From positions 40,213,054 through 40,277,053 of the forward strand of contig NC_079137.1 in assembly GCF_945859705.1 (NCBI RefSeq): 64,000 nucleotides of DNA, given 5' to 3'. Within the stretch, counting starts at the first letter, position 1. Every line of letters begins with the position of its first letter. A program made the position numbers and the translations under genes. The notes under the pieces were generated by a model. The model did no database searches. It saw only the letters and a program-made list of their open reading frames with translations, and had not been told where the DNA came from. Below, piece by piece: positions 60,127 to 64,000 of this stretch. Source of the DNA: Episyrphus balteatus (taxonomy: Eukaryota > Arthropoda > Insecta > Diptera > Syrphidae).

Positions 60127-61768
60127 GAGATGTGTTGTGCATGTAGGCTCGTGTATAACCTAGGTAATTGCTACCTTTTGCGTTGTAACTAAAATTGACA
60201 TACAAGACAGGCGCACTGATGCAATGCAACGGCAGTAGCTGATGCAGCAGCAGTCGCAACAACGCATCAGAAGCACGTTGCCACAAATGCGCAAAACTTT
60301 TCGCTTTAGTTTAAGACGCCCCGATTTCATACTACACTTTACTGAGTTTGATTCTGCTCTCAAAGACGAAAGCCAAAAGAAACTCTTTTCCTCCACGCAC
60401 ACGAAACGCTTAAATGGAGATTATAGCCCCACGGGGTAGACTCATTGGCAAAAGAGGCACATCCAAAACGCAGCGCAGGTCGCCGCTGCAGCGCAATTGC
60501 AATACTTAATCTTTCGGAATTCCTTTTTATTAGGGACTTCCACGTTGAGTTTTAAAGTTGACTCTGGCCAGAAGGACGAAGACGAAGACAAAGTCGAGAG
60601 TTGTTGTCTTGGTCACTTTTGTATAAGTCGTCATCATCAACATGCGGATGCACATTCATTACCTTGGAAGAAATAACGAATTACTATCAAGGGTAATCAT
60701 TATCCAAAGCAGTCAGTCAGTCAGACAGCCTGGGCAGGCATTTGTAGTCACTCAGGTAGTTGTTTGAAGCCATCTTTGAGAATTTCATAAGTCGGATAGT
60801 TGAAAATTCGCTGCTGGTAATTAAAATTTCTTCCAGAACTTCCATCTTCGTGAAAACTTGGGAGCCCGGAAAATTGTTACGGGGAAGATTTTCAACGTAT
60901 CCGAACATTTTGTTCCAGGGAAAAGAAATTTCACTGCAACTGCGGTCCCCCTTTATAGAAATTCTACCGAAGCTTCCTTCAGAACGTATTTTAGCGGCCA
61001 TTTAAAATTTGGCGAACTTCACCATGAAATTATCTGTCTTATGATGTAAGTCAGTTGCTTTGGTATATCGGTATGCACAGTGTAAAATGGAGTGTTGTGG
61101 AACCCACAATTACAGTGCCGCCGCCGCCGCTGTTGCATTCCTCATTGCACCTCGATAAAATTTCAGCAAAGTAGGCAGAGTGGGGTGGGTTCCAAACTTA
61201 GCCGTCGCGTCGTCGTAGTATAAAAATGTATATAAGAGAGGATCCAATGGACAATGAGAGAATATTATAGGTACGTACTTGGGGCACGTCGTATTTTGCG
61301 GTGGTGCTTGCTCGCGCCTTGAAGCGCTACCCAAAAGATCAACGAAGCAAGATGACTTTTCTTCTTCTTATTCTTTTCCATCTTTTTCTTTTTCTTCTAT
61401 GGAATGGAAATGAAGAAGCGGCCTGGTTATGTTGTGTTGTGCACCTTGTAATATTCTATAGTTTGTGGCATTATCTTGGAAGTACTTCCAAATGATTGCT
61501 TTTAAAGTTGTAACTACGAATTAGCTTGCTGACTGACTATGACGATCACGATGACTATAAGACTATGAAGAAGAAATGGCACTTCAGGAGGTATAGAAAC
61601 TGAAGCAGTCAGAGCTGTGGCTTTGGTTTTAAGTTGTCTCAGCTTGAAATAAGAAATATAAGAAACAATATTACAATGATGTACACACTATATAGAGATT
61701 GTACGGTGCGGCTAATGGTTATTAAAATATGAATGAGGTTAAACAGTTAAATGCATTGTATTGTAATT
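60127..61768. other. Unique, least AT-rich island in the window
   Basis: About 60135-61600 is unrepeated, with many CG dinucleotides, short GAC/GCC/CAG triplet runs (60243-60256, 60580-60600 and 61121-61134) and GTCAGTCAGTCAGAC near 60712-60726. Several 60-95-codon frames on both strands overlap one another and none is recognised. Of all regions here this is the one most likely to contain an exon, promoter or enhancer of a host gene. Confidence 0.4.
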
Positions 61769-62723
61769 ACACTGGTCAACAAGGTTTTTGCCACAACAAC
61801 CAAAATATACTTTTCTAGTAGTTTTTGATGTGCTGAACTCGAATCTGAAGTCAGAAAATTGTTATTGGCCTCCGTTTTTTAAATATTACCGTTAGAAAAT
61901 GTAAAAAAACGTCATTTTGGCTGCTTTCGAGGTTATGTTTTTATGTGGGGTAATACATTATGAATAAATTTGTAACGGTGGCTATAAGAACTGATTTTAT
62001 TCTTTCAAAAAATGTTTAAATCCTTCCGATATCTCTTTTACTGCCCGAGATATTTAAAATTTAAATAGCGGTCTTTGAATCAGAAACAACACTGGCCAAC
62101 CAAATTAAACTTTTTTTGCCACAAGAACCAAAATATACTTTTCTGAAGGTTTTTGGGTTGCTGAGCTCGAATCCGCAATCAGAAAAATTTGATTAGCCTT
62201 CGTTCTTGAAATATTACCGTTATAAAATGCAAAATAAAGGTTTTTTTATAACGGTAATATTTCAAGAACGGAGGCTAATAGAGTTTTTCTGATTGCGGAT
62301 TCGAGTTCAGTAACCCAAAAACCTTCAGAAAAGTATATTTTGGTTCTTGTGGCAAAAATTCTGTGACCAGTGACTTAATCTTTTAAATTAAGTTTAGTTT
62401 CTCTTTGGCTTATTTAATGAAACTTAAGATATCTCGAGCAATAAAAGAGATATCGGGAAAATTTAAACAGTTTTTGAAAGTAGAATATCAGTTCTTATAA
62501 TAACCGTTACAAATTTGTTTATAATGAATTACCCCACATAAAAACAGAACCTCGAAAACAGCCAAAATGACGTTTTTTAGCATTTTATAACGGTAATATT
62601 TCAAAAACAGAGGCCAATCAAGTTTTTTTGACTTCAGATTCGGATGCAGCACCCCAAAAAATACTAGAAAAGTATATTTTGCTTCTTGTGGCAAAAAAAA
62701 AGTCAAATTTTGTTGACCAGTGT
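61769..62723. mobile_element. Palindrome within a palindrome, ACACTGGTCAAC ends
   Basis: Outer ends ACACTGGTCAAC (61769-61780) and GTTGACCAGTGT (62712-62723) are perfectly inverted. If the element starts at CACTGG, TTA flanks both sides as a possible 3-bp duplication. The arms mirror each other through AATATACTTTTCTAGTA, TTATGTGGGGTAAT and CCGATATCTCTTTTA-type blocks. In the centre a second copy of the same end (ACACTGGCCAACC at about 62088) opens an inner palindrome centred near 62241 (ATAACGGTAATATTTCAAG and its mirror). Non-coding; related to 18294-18685. Confidence 0.82.
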
Positions 62724-63079
62724 TATTTTGTGAAAAGGCTAGAATTAAGTGATTTATCACATCCCAGAGTCTTGCTGAAATTGAACTTTATAAAATAACA
62801 TGATTTTGATAACGAGGTCCAAAATTCGTCAAAACTGTTGATAACTAGACTGAAACGATTTCATGAGTCGAAAGTACATCAAAACGGGAAGATTTCTTCT
62901 AAACCAAAAAAGTAACAAAATGGCTTTATTTTTCTTACTTTTTCAGGTTAATTTTGTGTAGGAGTAAATCGGTGTATAAAAATCGAACTCAAAATCACGA
63001 AAATCTGTTAACTTTTGTAGCAGTTTTATTGGCTTATATAAATTTTTGTTTTTAAAAGTTTCACCCACTATATGAAACT
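62724..63079. other. AT-rich spacer
   Basis: No gene or repeat recognised between the palindrome and the satellite. Confidence 0.45.
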
Positions 63080-64000
63080 TTGGACTTTGTATCGTTAAGT
63101 CCTCTATTAAATGAAGACGTTTTATTATTTTTAAGGACTCATTTGCATGAAGACTTTTAAATCCATGAAATCACACTTTCTGTTTCGTTAAGTCCTCATA
63201 TTACATGAAGACTCAATATTTCTTAAAGTTTCATCTCCAATAAAGGCTCTTAAATCCATGAAATTACGTTTTCTGTTTCGTTGAGTCCCATTATGTTTCG
63301 TTAAGTCCTCATTTCTCAGGAAGACTCTTAAATAAATAAAATAACTTTTTCTATTTCGTTAAGTCCTCATACTACATGAAGCCCTTATATTTCTTAAAGT
63401 TTCATCTATAATAAAGGCTCTTAAATCCATAAAATTACGTTTTCTGTTTCGTTAAGTCCTTATATAACATGAAATCTTTATATTTCTTAAAGTTTCATCT
63501 CCAATAAAGGGTCTTCAATCCATGAAATTACGTTTTCTGTTTCGTTGAGTCCCATTGTGTTTCGTGTTTCTTAAATAAATAAAATAACTTTTTCTGTATC
63601 GTTAAGTCCTCATACTATATGAAGCATTTATATTTCTTAAAGTTTCATCTCCAATAAAGGTTCTTAAATTCATGAAATTACTTTTTCTGTTTCGTTGAGT
63701 CTCATTGTGTTTCGTTAAGTCCTCATTTTTCATAAAGACTCTTAAGTAAATGAAATAACTTTTTCTGTTTCGTTAAGTCCTTATATTTCTTAAAGTTTAA
63801 TTTCTAATGAAGGCACTTAAATCCATACTTTCTGTTTCGTTAAGTTCTTAATAACATAAAGCCCTTACATTTCTTGAAGTTTCATATCCATAAAGGTTCT
63901 TAAATTGTGTTTCGTTAAGTCCTCAATTTTCATAAAGACTTTATATTTCTTAAAGTCTCATTCTCAATGAAGGCTCTTAAATCCATGTTTAGTTTATTCA
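63080..64000 (+). repeat. Satellite array with alternating unit types, open at right edge
   Basis: The core TTTCGTTAAGTCCTCAT recurs about ten times. Two unit types alternate: one with CTTAAATCCATGAAATTACG and GTTGAGTCCCATTGTG, the other with CTTAAATAAATAAAATAAC and AGTTTCATCTCCAATAAAGG. The longer combined period is roughly 150 to 280 bases with deletions. The array continues beyond the window. Confidence 0.85.

Overview
The window looks like 64 kb of non-coding nuclear DNA from an insect, most probably a fly (Diptera). It is strongly AT-rich and full of homopolymer runs. It has no operons, no ribosome-binding sites, no tRNA or rRNA gene that I can recognise, and no convincing protein-coding gene. 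The longest open frames (about 209 codons at 1237-1866 and 130 at 26818-27210) begin at GTG or TTG, match no family I recognise, and are best read as chance. The DNA is what one expects of a very large intron or intergenic interval. The fly assignment is an inference from composition and repeat style.

Mobile DNA dominates, all of it non-autonomous. hAT-like elements with 8-bp target duplications lie at 21110-21463, 40523-41559 and 58858-60126. A probable fourth at 33288-35219 has an interior that is almost entirely a 1.9-kb (GTAAAAA)n array. Foldback elements with tandem-repeat arms lie at 40972-41475 and 49748-50172; they share both kinds of terminal sequence and are flanked by 9-bp duplications. 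A near-perfect 1.88-kb palindrome occupies 9771-11652, with two empty-site paralogs elsewhere in the window. A second long inverted repeat lies at 17055-18292, and a palindrome nested in a palindrome at 61769-62723. Smaller MITE-like hairpins lie at 4-221, 3198-3525, 9186-9411, 23403-23493, 25958-26341, 50243-50329 and 51573-52041. Larger elements bounded by inverted ends lie at 3707-6446 (with 5318-6260 nested inside), 28429-30512, 37437-38296 and 45511-46536.

Four dispersed families, called R1 to R4 here, recur. R1 (about 1 kb) is at 4262-4850, 27790-28428, 30591-31555, 46871-47850 and, inverted, 48055-48560. R2 (about 1.5 kb) is at 9651-13068, 21533-22530, 42297-43295 (inverted) and 56296-57850. 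R3 (about 0.65 kb) is at 15885-16530 and 39881-41600. R4 is tandem at 23740-24490 with a diverged inverted copy near 37060-37400. A roughly 0.9-kb satellite runs off the right edge from about 63080.

Between these lie islands of unrepeated, less AT-rich DNA (about 930-2230, 8620-8960, 20000-20950, 22640-23170, 25000-25500, 26800-27420, 35800-36760, 43500-44900, 48700-49700, 53150-54050, 58500-58857 and 60127-61600). They are the best places to look for enhancers or unseen exons of a neighbouring gene. The only exon-like structure I can support is a small splice-site cluster at 29660-29811, inside the 28429-30512 element.
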